The notes under the pieces: model-generated
Seen by the model: the letters and a program-made list of their open reading frames with translations, nothing else
What the model was told of the DNA's origin: nothing
The model's database searches: none
DNA from: an uncultured Prevotellaceae bacterium
GTDB lineage: Bacteria; Bacteroidota; Bacteroidia; Bacteroidales; Bacteroidaceae
Direction: 5' to 3'
DNA length: 64,000 bases
Assembly (NCBI GenBank): GCA_902764705.1
Contig: CACWWZ010000018.1
Span: 41,767-105,766, forward strand
Shown: positions 16,740-24,593 of the stretch, one piece after another
How positions within the stretch are numbered: the first letter of the stretch is position 1
Layout of the letters: each line of letters begins with the position of its first letter
Position numbers and translations under genes: made by a program

Positions 16740-17108
16740 TCATTCTTTAACACTCTTTATCCCTTTATAGGCCTCAGCAACGTCGTCCATTGTAATGTCC
16801 AACAACTGCATCTGTCGGAAAAGCTCAGGCAGACGTTCCTTCATGAACTCCTTCTTGCGTTCCTTCATGATCTGCTTCTTGGCACCAGGCGTGACGAAGT
16901 ATCCTAGTCCGCGTTTATTATAAATAATGTTCGCGCGAGAGAGTTCGTCGTAGGCCTTGACGGCGGTGTTGGCATTGACCTCGAGCATCACGGCATATTC
17001 GCGGACACTGGGAATGCGGTCGTCGTCCTTATATTTTCCTGCGAGTATCTCATCACAGAGGCGGTCGGCCATCTGGATGTAAATCGCTTTATCGTTAGTA
17101 AATGTCAT
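16740..17108 (-). CDS. GntR-family regulator, YtrA subgroup
   Basis: 122 residues from the Met at 17108, whose ATG overlaps the upstream permease stop as ATGA; this coupling decides the start over an ATG at 17120. A winged helix-turn-helix covers ~8-75 ('DDRIPSVREYAVMLEVNANTAVKAYDEL', wing 'GLGYFVTPGA'), followed only by a short ~45-residue helical tail, the hallmark of the YtrA subgroup. Third gene of an ABC transporter operon; probably represses it. A candidate operator lies at 18891-18914. Confidence 0.88.
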   Translation of the reverse strand: MTFTNDKAIYIQMADRLCDEILAGKYKDDDRIPSVREYAVMLEVNANTAVKAYDELSRANIIYNKRGLGYFVTPGAKKQIMKERKKEFMKERLPELFRQMQLLDITMDDVAEAYKGIKSVKE

Positions 17109-17995
17109 ACGTTCAACCATTTATTGTTAATAACCTGCATGCGGGTAAACAGCTTATACGAAATCCAATAGTGGATGGGAATGAATAGCGTAACTGCCGT
17201 GTTTAGAATATAGAAGAAGGGATGGAATATCGTTGTATAGGTCTTCGTCTTCTCGTCCCAAGTGCCATTTATGAAATCGATGTTGACGCTGTTCCAATCA
17301 ATCTGGTTCAGGACAATAATCAGCAGGATGACGACGACGGCAATCGTAGCGCTGGTCATCAGGAACTGCTGGCGACGGAACAACGTGCCGCCCACAATGT
17401 AGAGCGAATGGAAATAGAACACCCAATTGAAGAGCATCCAAACCATCTGCCAATGCTCAAAAGCCGGACTATAGATAATACGAGTAAAAATCATAGGGGT
17501 TCCCCAGACGATTATACGTCCCGTCAAGCTGTCAATGAATACGCGTAGGGCGTCAGCCAGCACATAGGCGGCAATGGTGAGGACAGCCATCAGCACAATG
17601 GAATACAGAAGACTGACGACATACTTCTCCAGATTGCTGACGGGCCATAGCAGATAGGCAGAGCGCTTGCGCGTATCCTTCATCTGCGAGAACATGAAAC
17701 TGGCACAAAACAGCATAGCTATGCAGAAGAATACGACGCCAAAGACACTCGTCTGTTCCACATGTTGAGTGTAAGTACGAATCAGTTCTTCCATCGACCA
17801 GCTTCCTGTCTCTATACCTTCTTCCATTGAACTATAGGAAAAGCCATTCACACGGGTAAAGAACAGATTGGCCATAAACAGGACGAGCGTATAGATGCCG
17901 AAGAGGCGAATCCACGATTTGCGCTCTACCAGGAAGTGGCACTTCAGTGCCTGTGAAAATCTATTGAAATTGAATGTACTCATAATGGTTTGCAT
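17105..17995 (-). CDS. ABC-2-like membrane subunit of the YtrA-linked transporter
   Basis: 296 residues with about six hydrophobic segments (near 30-47, 90-110, 130-155, 190-210, 220-245, 265-285) and no signal peptide. Arg-rich loop 'MKDTRKRSAYLLWPVSNLEKY' lies between helices 2 and 3, as in bacitracin- and lantibiotic-type ABC-2 permeases. Placed between the ATPase gene and the regulator gene, so it is the membrane partner of the ATPase. A Met at 17983 is an alternative start. Substrate unknown; related systems respond to cell-wall-active peptides. Confidence 0.8.
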   Translation of the reverse strand: MQTIMSTFNFNRFSQALKCHFLVERKSWIRLFGIYTLVLFMANLFFTRVNGFSYSSMEEGIETGSWSMEELIRTYTQHVEQTSVFGVVFFCIAMLFCASFMFSQMKDTRKRSAYLLWPVSNLEKYVVSLLYSIVLMAVLTIAAYVLADALRVFIDSLTGRIIVWGTPMIFTRIIYSPAFEHWQMVWMLFNWVFYFHSLYIVGGTLFRRQQFLMTSATIAVVVILLIIVLNQIDWNSVNIDFINGTWDEKTKTYTTIFHPFFYILNTAVTLFIPIHYWISYKLFTRMQVINNKWLNV

Positions 17996-18004
17996 CTTTA
18001 AGGG

Positions 18005-18823
18005 TTAAGCTTTCGTTTGCGTTTTATAATTAAACAGAAGTTCGAGGTTCACTTGCGTCTCAGCGTCACCTTCCTGGCGACGGGTGATGACGGCATTGCC
18101 CTGAAGGGTAGGCTCAGCGTAAAGCACGCTGTCGTCCATCTGCTGGGGCGAGCGGTATTCGAAGGTGTACTGACCCTGAATGTCCTGCATCGAGGCATTC
18201 AGCAATACAGAGCGCTGGTCGAGCATCACAATGTGGTCCAACATCTGTTCAACGTCGTGTACCTGATGGGTAGAGATGACAACGGTGCGATCCTCCGTCA
18301 TATGCTGGGCAATGACCTTACGGAACTGCGACTTCGAGGGAATGTCGAGACCGTTGGTCGGCTCGTCCATCAACAGATATTTGGTGTTGGTAGCCATCGC
18401 AAAGGCAATGTAAGCCTTCTTGCGCTGTCCCATCGACAACTGACCCAGTTGAACGTCGGCAGGCAACTCGAAGTCGGCCAGACAGCCCTGCAGGATCTCT
18501 TCAGAGAACTTTGGATAGAAAGGCTTGTAGAGCTTCACGTATTCAGAGAGGCAGATGGCCGGCATCTCGAACTCCTCTGTCACAAGGAACAGGTCGCTCA
18601 GCAGCTCAGGCGTTCGCTTATATGCTGCGACAGAATCGCAGCACACCGTCCCCTCGGTGGGGCGCAGCAGGCCCGACAGCAGATAAAGTAGCGTAGACTT
18701 GCCTGTGCCGTTCTTGCCCAGCAAGCCGTAGATGCGGTTTTCCTCCAACTGAAGGCTGAACCCGTCGAAGACAAGCGCCTTCTGGCCCTTGTACTTGAAA
18801 CTGATGTTTTGTACGTCAATCAT
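18005..18823 (-). CDS. ABC transporter ATP-binding protein of the YtrA-linked transporter
   Basis: 272 residues. Walker A 'GLLGKNGTGKSTLLYLLSG' (~33-51), signature 'LSMGQRKKAYIAFAMA' (~130-145), Walker B 'YLLMDEPTNGLD' and switch His in 'VVISTHQ'. The 'GLLGKNGTGK' and 'LSMGQRKK' forms are usual in drug- and peptide-type (CcmA/EcsA-like) ATPases. First gene of the operon, with its -7 box at 18916-18923 and an inverted repeat over the predicted transcription start. Confidence 0.9.
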   Translation of the reverse strand: MIDVQNISFKYKGQKALVFDGFSLQLEENRIYGLLGKNGTGKSTLLYLLSGLLRPTEGTVCCDSVAAYKRTPELLSDLFLVTEEFEMPAICLSEYVKLYKPFYPKFSEEILQGCLADFELPADVQLGQLSMGQRKKAYIAFAMATNTKYLLMDEPTNGLDIPSKSQFRKVIAQHMTEDRTVVISTHQVHDVEQMLDHIVMLDQRSVLLNASMQDIQGQYTFEYRSPQQMDDSVLYAEPTLQGNAVITRRQEGDAETQVNLELLFNYKTQTKA

Positions 18824-18890
18824 ACCTTTTATTCTTTTTATTATTACTATGAATTTTCTGTTATTATTAACGGCAATTGTTTGCTGTATT

Positions 18891-18914
18891 AGTGTACCAC
18901 TTTAATAGTACACT
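18891..18914. promoter_or_regulatory. Candidate operator of the YtrA-type regulator
   Basis: Perfect inverted repeat AGTGTAC - 10 bases - GTACACT immediately downstream of the -7 box of the ABC operon, so a bound repressor would cover the transcription start. The operon's last gene encodes a YtrA-group GntR protein, making autorepression likely. Confidence 0.7.
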
Positions 18915-18915
18915 G

Positions 18916-18923
18916 CAAAGGTA
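18916..18923 (-). promoter_or_regulatory. -7 promoter box of the YtrA-linked ABC operon
   Basis: TACCTTTG on the minus strand, 92 bases upstream of the ATG at 18823, giving a leader of roughly 85-90 bases. Confidence 0.65.
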
Positions 18924-19057
18924 AGGCAAATATTCGATCCCACCAAATTTTTTCGCCATTATTTTTCAATTTAACTCACATTTAACATTTCCACCTTATT
19001 TAATATATAATAGGGAGAGCCCGTGCAACAACAGACAGGAACCTATTCAATTTTGTA

Positions 19058-19120
19058 TTGCAGGCTTTGGGATGTATATTGCAAGCTTTGGTATGCACGT
19101 TGCAGGCTTTGGAATATACA
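19058..19120. repeat. Three tandem 21-bp direct repeats
   Basis: Units 19058-19078, 19079-19099 and 19100-19120, each starting TTGCA(G/A)GCTTTGG. The period of exactly two helical turns and the position about 100 bases upstream of the histidine-kinase promoter suggest a regulator-binding array. Confidence 0.8.
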
Positions 19121-19223
19121 TTTCACGACCTGCAATTAAAAATAGTACTCCTATTGAATATAAAAGGTACTAGTTCTAAACAAATGTTAATTCTGGGGTG
19201 TTTGTAGATTTTCCTTCTAAAAA

Positions 19224-19255
19224 TTTGAAAAATAAGTGTATAATCACTACCTTTG
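19224..19255 (+). promoter_or_regulatory. Promoter of the orphan histidine-kinase gene
   Basis: TTTG (19224-19227), a 20-base spacer and TACCTTTG (19248-19255): a full match to the Bacteroidetes promoter. The leader is about 35 bases. Confidence 0.8.
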
Positions 19256-19294
19256 TAGCATAAAACCATAAAGGTTAACGAAATAACTATCAAT

Positions 19295-21088
19295 ATGATA
19301 AAATTACGATATATTATCGGCATATTATTCATTACTTTCATCTGTCTTTCAACAGCTTCTGCACTAGCGCAGGCAAAGGACGACACTATTAGTCGCTTAT
19401 TACAGAAAGTACGTATTACATTCAACCAAAATAACGAACAAGAATTTTACGACGCAATTAGCAATTATCGCAACTATCTGTTGGAACAAGGCGACGTCAG
19501 CGGATTCTATCTGAGCTGGAAGAACGAAGTCCTTTACGATGTCAACCACAACCATTTCTATCGTGCTATGCGCAAAACGATGGCCATGCAGAGAGATATG
19601 GAAAAGCGTGGGGCAACGAGTGAGTATTACAAGACGACCCACCTGCGAGGCATCATCTACTCCCTGCGAGGCAATATTCCCCTGGCCCACCAATACTTTG
19701 AGAAAGCGCTGGAGCAGGTGGACCATTCGCAGCCTGCCAATCTGGTGTCGCTCTACATGGACCTGTCGAACATCGAAATGGACACCCAGCCCGAGCAGGC
19801 AATGGAGCACCTTGACTGCGCCATCGAAATCATCAAAGCCAACGGAGCCAGCTATGAATACAGCGATGCCATCGGATTCAAGGTTATCATAGCCTATGCT
19901 ATGCGTGACTGGCAAAAGGTGAACGAAGCCTTCGCCGAATACATTAAACTGCGCAGGACACTGGGGCAGGACTTCAGCACCACCTATTATAATTATGCCG
20001 TTATCTGCAAGAGTGTTGCCGACAAACGCTACGACGACGCCATCAAACAGACACATGAACTGACCAACACAACAGATATCTATAAATTCCAAACGGAAAT
20101 TTACGAGCTGTCAGGTGACACCACACGTGCCTTTGAGGCCCAGAAACACTACATGACCATCAAAGACTCTGTGAACAACGTCATCATGAGCGAAGAGATG
20201 GTGGGATCAGCTACCGACTTACAACATGCAGAGGAACAGAGCGAGGCTGCAAACAAATCGAAGCAAATATATCAATGGTCCCTTCACATTGTCATTGCCG
20301 TAGCTTTGCTCATCGGTTTCCTGATTTATCGCATGAACCGTCTACGCTATATGCGCAGGCTGCAAAAGCAAAACCGCGAACTGCTCATCGCCCGCGACAA
20401 GTGCCATGAATCAGAGCGTATGAAGGTGAATTTCCTGCAAAACATGAGTCACGAAATCCGCACTCCCCTGAATGTCATCAGCGGCTATGCGCAAATCATC
20501 AGCGATCCGGAGACCCTGATGAGCGACAACGAACGCGCGGATATGGCCCAGCGCATTACCCACAGCACTCACAGCATCGTACGCATCGTCGAAGAATTGC
20601 TCGACATTTCAGGCAAGGAAAGCATCCACTATATCGACAAGACGGATATGGTAAACTGCAACAACTTAGCCCGTCAGACGTTGGAGTTCTATACAGACAA
20701 GCCAGCTTCAGTCGAGATGAAGTTCGAAACACAATTGAAAGAAAGTTGCAGCATTCTGATGAACCGCATAGAAGTAGAGAAGATATTGCACCACTTGTTG
20801 GACAATGCCTTGAAATTTACCCAACAGGGTGTCATCACACTCTGCACCTATTACAACAAATTGGACCAAATGGTCTGCTTCAGCGTAACGGATACGGGTT
20901 GTGGCGTGAAAGAAGGCGACGAGGAGAAAATCTTCGAGCACTTCTACAAATCGGACGTTTACAAGGAAGGTATTGGACTTGGTCTGTCACTGGCACGCAG
21001 AGTGGCTCGCCAGCTCGGTGGCGACGTCATGCTCGATACTAGTTACAACGAAGGCAGTCGTTTTATCTTAAAACTCCCCAAAGAATAA
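19295..21088 (+). CDS. Sensor histidine kinase with periplasmic TPR-like domain
   Basis: 597 residues: signal peptide (1-26), a helical periplasmic region of TPR-like repeats (~30-320, e.g. 'GNIPLAHQYFEKALEQVDHS', 'PEQAMEHLDCAIEIIKANG'), one membrane helix at ~327-346, a short coiled coil, a HisKA dimerisation domain with phospho-acceptor His386 in 'NMSHEIRTPLN', and a HATPase_c domain with N box 'LLDNALKFT' and G boxes 'DTGCGV' and 'GIGLGLSLARR'. No receiver domain or response regulator is adjacent, so it is an orphan. TPR-type kinases of this design are common in Bacteroidetes; the signal is unknown. Confidence 0.9.
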   Translation: MIKLRYIIGILFITFICLSTASALAQAKDDTISRLLQKVRITFNQNNEQEFYDAISNYRNYLLEQGDVSGFYLSWKNEVLYDVNHNHFYRAMRKTMAMQRDMEKRGATSEYYKTTHLRGIIYSLRGNIPLAHQYFEKALEQVDHSQPANLVSLYMDLSNIEMDTQPEQAMEHLDCAIEIIKANGASYEYSDAIGFKVIIAYAMRDWQKVNEAFAEYIKLRRTLGQDFSTTYYNYAVICKSVADKRYDDAIKQTHELTNTTDIYKFQTEIYELSGDTTRAFEAQKHYMTIKDSVNNVIMSEEMVGSATDLQHAEEQSEAANKSKQIYQWSLHIVIAVALLIGFLIYRMNRLRYMRRLQKQNRELLIARDKCHESERMKVNFLQNMSHEIRTPLNVISGYAQIISDPETLMSDNERADMAQRITHSTHSIVRIVEELLDISGKESIHYIDKTDMVNCNNLARQTLEFYTDKPASVEMKFETQLKESCSILMNRIEVEKILHHLLDNALKFTQQGVITLCTYYNKLDQMVCFSVTDTGCGVKEGDEEKIFEHFYKSDVYKEGIGLGLSLARRVARQLGGDVMLDTSYNEGSRFILKLPKE

Positions 21089-21123
21089 AACGCTGACTGA
21101 CAATCGGTTAGACAGGGTATATA

Positions 21124-22014
21124 CTAGCCGCGCTGGTCAGCCCCCCACATCATTTTCTCACGCAATGTGTGGAAGTACTTCGTACCTGCACGTTTGATGA
21201 CCTGTACCCTGTAAGGTGCCCTGCGCAGGGTCAGCGTCGTGGTATCAGGCAACTTCTCACTACGTCCGTCCAAAGCCACCAAGTAGTTCTGAGTACGACT
21301 CTCGACAGAGAGCTCAATCACAGAATCCTCACCAATGACGATAGGACGCACGTTAAGAGAATGGGGAGCCACAGCCGTCAGCGAAAACACGTGGGTTCCT
21401 GGTACGATGATAGGTCCGCCAACAGATAAAGAATATGCTGTAGAACCCGTTGGTGTCGACACGATGAGTCCGTCGGCCTGATAGGTGGTCAGCATCTCAC
21501 CATTAATCGTGGTGCGAATAGCAATCATCGATGCGTTGTCGCGCTTCAGGATGGCCACATCGTTCAGCGCGCAGTTGTACCCCTGAAGGGGCTGGCCGTT
21601 GGTTTCCACCTGAATGACGGCACGCGTATCTACGGCATAATCCTCATCGTGCAAGGCATTGATGGTGTGTTCTATCTCCTGCGCATTGACATCAGCTAGA
21701 AAACCCAGACGACCTGTGTTGATACCCAGAATGGGAATCTGTTTCATACCCACCACACTGGCCGTGCGAAGAAACGTGCCGTCACCACCCATCGAGATGG
21801 CGAAGTCAGCTTCAAACTGGTCGTTGTCGAAGACGTTGACATCCTTCAGAGGCAATTGCTGACCTTCAGTAATAAAGGTATAGAAGTTGCGCTCAATATA
21901 GGCCTCGGCCTCGTGTTGTGCAAGGCAGGCAAGGATTTTCTGTATGGAAACAGACTTCTTGGGCTGGTAGATATTGCCGAAGATGGCAAACCGAAGTTTT
22001 CGCGTGGTCATCAT
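21124..22014 (-). CDS. nadK: NAD kinase
   Basis: 296 residues from the Met at 22014 (MMTTRKLRFAIFG). The same frame is open further upstream, but that part crosses the divergent promoter region and does not look like protein. It phosphorylates NAD to NADP. Family motifs: 'SMGGDGTFLRTA' (GGDG loop), 'GINTGRLGFLAD', 'LNDVAI' and 'PTGSTAYSLSVGGP'. Length is normal for the family. Transcribed alone, divergent from the pdxJ operon, with face-to-face promoter boxes at 22054-22075; its 3' end converges on the histidine-kinase gene. Confidence 0.95.
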   Translation of the reverse strand: MMTTRKLRFAIFGNIYQPKKSVSIQKILACLAQHEAEAYIERNFYTFITEGQQLPLKDVNVFDNDQFEADFAISMGGDGTFLRTASVVGMKQIPILGINTGRLGFLADVNAQEIEHTINALHDEDYAVDTRAVIQVETNGQPLQGYNCALNDVAILKRDNASMIAIRTTINGEMLTTYQADGLIVSTPTGSTAYSLSVGGPIIVPGTHVFSLTAVAPHSLNVRPIVIGEDSVIELSVESRTQNYLVALDGRSEKLPDTTTLTLRRAPYRVQVIKRAGTKYFHTLREKMMWGADQRG

Positions 22015-22053
22015 TTTTTTTCTTTTTTTCGATGATAATTCGCAAATAATTAC

Positions 22054-22075
22054 TATCTTTGCGGTTGCAAAGATA
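22054..22075. promoter_or_regulatory. Face-to-face promoter boxes of nadK and the pdxJ operon
   Basis: Plus-strand TATCTTTG (22054-22061, for pdxJ) and minus-strand TATCTTTG (22068-22075, for nadK) form a perfect inverted repeat with nine-base arms and a four-base centre. Each promoter's start site would fall on the other's box, so the two should be mutually exclusive. Confidence 0.75.
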
Positions 22076-22114
22076 CGAAATCTTTGTGTAAAAGGTATAA
22101 AAGGAAGCAAAAAA

Positions 22115-22828
22115 ATGACAAAATTAAGTGTAAATATCAATAAGATTGCCACTTTGCGCAATGCCAGAGGCGGCAATAACCCCAATGTGCTGGCTGTAGC
22201 ACGCGACGCAGAAATCTTTGGTGCACAAGGCATTACGGTACATCCTCGTCCTGACGAGCGTCATATTCGTTATCAGGACGTGCACGATATCCGCCCCATC
22301 ATCACAACTGAGTTCAATATCGAGGGTAACCCCATCGGGTCGTTTACGGAACTGGTTTTGGCAGTAAAGCCCACTCAGGTGACGCTGGTTCCTGACGGAC
22401 ACGACCAGTTGACCTCCAATCACGGATGGGACACCTTGGAGAACAAGGCTTTCCTGACGGACATCTGTAAGACGTTCAAAGATGCAGGCATCCGCACCAG
22501 TATTTTCGTTGATGCAGACCCACGAATGGTGGAAGGTGCCAAAGTGTGTGGTGCAGATCGCGTCGAGCTCTACACAGAGCCTTATGCCTCTGGCTATCAG
22601 GCCAATCGCGAGTCAGCCATCGCTCCGTTTGTCGCTGCTGCAGAAGAGGCTCGCCGTGTAGGACTGGGACTGAATGCAGGTCACGACCTGTCGTTGGAGA
22701 ACCTGCAATTCTATCACCAAATGATTCCTTGGACCGACGAGGTTTCCATAGGTCACGCGCTCATCTGCGACGCCCTGTACCTGGGACTCAAGGAGACTAT
22801 CAAGCAATACTTACAAGCATTAAAATAA
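22115..22828 (+). CDS. pdxJ: Pyridoxine 5'-phosphate synthase
   Basis: 237 residues from the Met at 22115 (MTKLSVNINKIATLRNARGG), preceded by AGGAAGC. It condenses 1-deoxyxylulose 5-phosphate with 3-amino-2-oxopropyl phosphate to PNP, the last ring-forming step of DXP-dependent vitamin B6 synthesis. Family motifs: 'NINKIATLRNARG', 'ITVHPRPDERHI', 'EFNIEGNP' and 'LGLNAGHDLSLENL'. First gene of a probable five-gene operon ending with recG; gap to the next gene is four bases. Confidence 0.95.
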   Translation: MTKLSVNINKIATLRNARGGNNPNVLAVARDAEIFGAQGITVHPRPDERHIRYQDVHDIRPIITTEFNIEGNPIGSFTELVLAVKPTQVTLVPDGHDQLTSNHGWDTLENKAFLTDICKTFKDAGIRTSIFVDADPRMVEGAKVCGADRVELYTEPYASGYQANRESAIAPFVAAAEEARRVGLGLNAGHDLSLENLQFYHQMIPWTDEVSIGHALICDALYLGLKETIKQYLQALK

Positions 22829-22832
22829 GACT

Positions 22833-23396
22833 ATGAAGAAGGTTTATGTATTCTTAGCAGATGGCTTCGAGGATGTCGAGGCCCTGATTCCCATCGACGT
22901 ACTGCGTCGTGGTGGTGTTGACGTAACTACGGTAAGCATCAGCGATTTCCCGTTGGTTCGCTCCGCTCACGGAGTAAATATCGAGGCTGACATCATGTTT
23001 GAACAAGGCGACTTCTCGGATGCCGACCTATTGTTCCTGCCTGGCGGTATGCCGGGTGCGTCAAACCTGTTTGACCACAAGGGTGTCTGCAAGGCTATCG
23101 TCGACCAGCATATGGCAGGCAAAAAGGTGGCAGCCATCTGTGCTTCACCTGCTGTAGTACTCGCTCCGTTAGGTATTTTGGAGGACAAGAAAGCCACTTG
23201 TTACCCAGGATTCGAACAAGCATTGGAAGATGCAACATACACGGGTGAACTTTTCACGGTGGACGGGAACGTCACTACGGGTGAAGGTCCAGCAGCTGCT
23301 TTCCCCTTTGCCTATGAGTTGCTGGCTCAGTTGGTTGACAAAAATACCGCTGACCAGATAGCCGAGGGTATGCGCTTCAAACACCTGATGGCCTGA
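22833..23396 (+). CDS. DJ-1/PfpI (ThiJ/YajL) family protein
   Basis: 187 residues, a complete DJ-1 fold protein. Conserved acidic residue in 'DGFEDVEA' (~Glu15), the nucleophile-elbow Cys in 'AAICASPAVVLAP' (~Cys104), 'LPGGMPGA' and a C-terminal 'NVTTGEGPAAAFPFA'. Members are cysteine-based chaperones or glyoxalase/deglycase-like enzymes that protect from carbonyl and oxidative stress; the exact activity is disputed. Second gene of the pdxJ operon. Confidence 0.9.
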   Translation: MKKVYVFLADGFEDVEALIPIDVLRRGGVDVTTVSISDFPLVRSAHGVNIEADIMFEQGDFSDADLLFLPGGMPGASNLFDHKGVCKAIVDQHMAGKKVAAICASPAVVLAPLGILEDKKATCYPGFEQALEDATYTGELFTVDGNVTTGEGPAAAFPFAYELLAQLVDKNTADQIAEGMRFKHLMA

Positions 23397-23415
23397 TTTT
23401 AGAAAGGAGCACTCA

Positions 23416-23928
23416 ATGAATAAGATAGTCATTACTATTGTTTTGCTATTCATCACATTCTTCACCGAGTGTGTAGCCCAGCCATGCGAAGGACGGCGAA
23501 CATACTCTATGACTGAACTGAAACGAAACAAATGGGTAAACCTTGAATTTCACGAAGGTCACCAGTATTCAAAAGAGGTCGTTTCTTATACTGACACAGA
23601 AGAAATCTGTGTACGCACTTTTCAAGATCGTAAGGGGGAGACAAAGTCATATACTGTTAGATCTCCATACTATTTGGCAAACGGGAAAGTAAGCAGATTT
23701 GACAAGTCGAAGGTTGGGAAAGTTAAACGAGGGACTTACATCATCCACGGGAACCATATGCACCCTGACGTGTGTGTCCCCCGAGAGATTATCCAGCTGA
23801 ACGAAAAAGAACTATCCCTTTACTGGTGCACACCACCAGGAACCATCGGCGGTTGCGATACAGTGACCTGGACGAATGAGAAGTGGCTCAATACTGCACC
23901 AACATCTTTTAGACGAGTAAAGAAATGA
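23416..23928 (+). CDS. Secreted protein of unknown function
   Basis: 170 residues with a signal peptide ([22 protein letters not shown]). The mature part is beta-rich and contains three to four Cys (C24, ~C115, ~C137, ~C147) that could form disulfides ('PDVCVPREI', '[13 protein letters not shown]'). No family recognised. It overlaps the start of ispD by four bases and lies 19 bases after the DJ-1 gene, so it belongs to the operon, although its codon use looks more AT-rich than its neighbours, suggesting a later insertion into a housekeeping operon. Confidence 0.7.
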   Translation: MNKIVITIVLLFITFFTECVAQPCEGRRTYSMTELKRNKWVNLEFHEGHQYSKEVVSYTDTEEICVRTFQDRKGETKSYTVRSPYYLANGKVSRFDKSKVGKVKRGTYIIHGNHMHPDVCVPREIIQLNEKELSLYWCTPPGTIGGCDTVTWTNEKWLNTAPTSFRRVKK

Positions 23929-24593
23929 CAGACTATGTAATTATAGTTGCAGGCGGCAAGGGGCTGCGCATGGGGAGCGACATTCCCAAACAGTTTCTGC
24001 CTATTGGCGGAAAACCGGTACTGATGCGCACGATGGAGCGGTTTCGCAAGTACTCCCCTACTCTGCAAATCATCCTCGTGCTGCCCAAAGCCCAACAGGA
24101 CTATTGGCGACAACTCTGTGTAGAATACCACTTCTCCGTTGACTACCAATTGGCCGATGGTGGTGAGACGCGCTTCCACAGCGTACAGCATGGACTGGCA
24201 TTGATTCCTGACGATGCAGAAGGTGTAGTAGGTGTACACGATGGTGTACGGCCTTTCCCTTCTGTCGAGGTCATTCGCAACTGCTACGAGACGGCACGTA
24301 CCGCAAAAGCTGTCATTCCCGTCATCCCTGTGGTAGAGACGGTGCGAAAAATATGTAATTCCACCTCTGTCACCGTTCCTCGTGATGAATACCGTCTGGT
24401 ACAGACGCCGCAATGCTTCGACATCCAACTGCTCAAGGCTGCCAACCGCCAGCCCTACAACGACGGATTTACAGACGACGCCTCTGTGGTCGAAGCTTTC
24501 GGCCACGCCATCACCCTCGTTGAGGGCAATCGCGAGAACATCAAGATTACCACACCTTATGACCTTAAAATAGCTGAAGTGCTGACAGCATGA
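23925..24593 (+). CDS. ispD: 2-C-methyl-D-erythritol 4-phosphate cytidylyltransferase
   Basis: 222 residues. It couples CTP and MEP to CDP-ME in the non-mevalonate isoprenoid pathway. The N-terminal nucleotide-binding signature '[20 protein letters not shown]', '[11 protein letters not shown]' and the 'TDDASVVE' metal/substrate segment are present. Its ATG overlaps the upstream stop (ATGA) and its own stop overlaps the recG start (ATGA), consistent with translational coupling. Confidence 0.94.
   Translation: MTDYVIIVAGGKGLRMGSDIPKQFLPIGGKPVLMRTMERFRKYSPTLQIILVLPKAQQDYWRQLCVEYHFSVDYQLADGGETRFHSVQHGLALIPDDAEGVVGVHDGVRPFPSVEVIRNCYETARTAKAVIPVIPVVETVRKICNSTSVTVPRDEYRLVQTPQCFDIQLLKAANRQPYNDGFTDDASVVEAFGHAITLVEGNRENIKITTPYDLKIAEVLTA

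Larger units (their letters stand above)
18824..19294. other. Gene-free 471-bp region with divergent promoters and repeats
   Basis: Contains, from left to right: leader of the YtrA-linked operon, an inverted repeat (18891-18914), its -7 box (18916-18923), an AT-rich stretch without visible features (18930-19057), three 21-bp direct repeats (19058-19120), and the histidine-kinase promoter (19224-19255). No credible open frame. Confidence 0.8.

Noticed and set aside
16740-18823. A defence or toxin-antitoxin system
   Set aside because: The ATPase, membrane subunit and YtrA-type regulator form a normal GntR-controlled ABC transporter operon.
22015-22233. Longer NAD kinase starting at 22233
   Set aside because: The extra 73 residues would span the divergent promoters and the beginning of pdxJ and resemble no NAD kinase.
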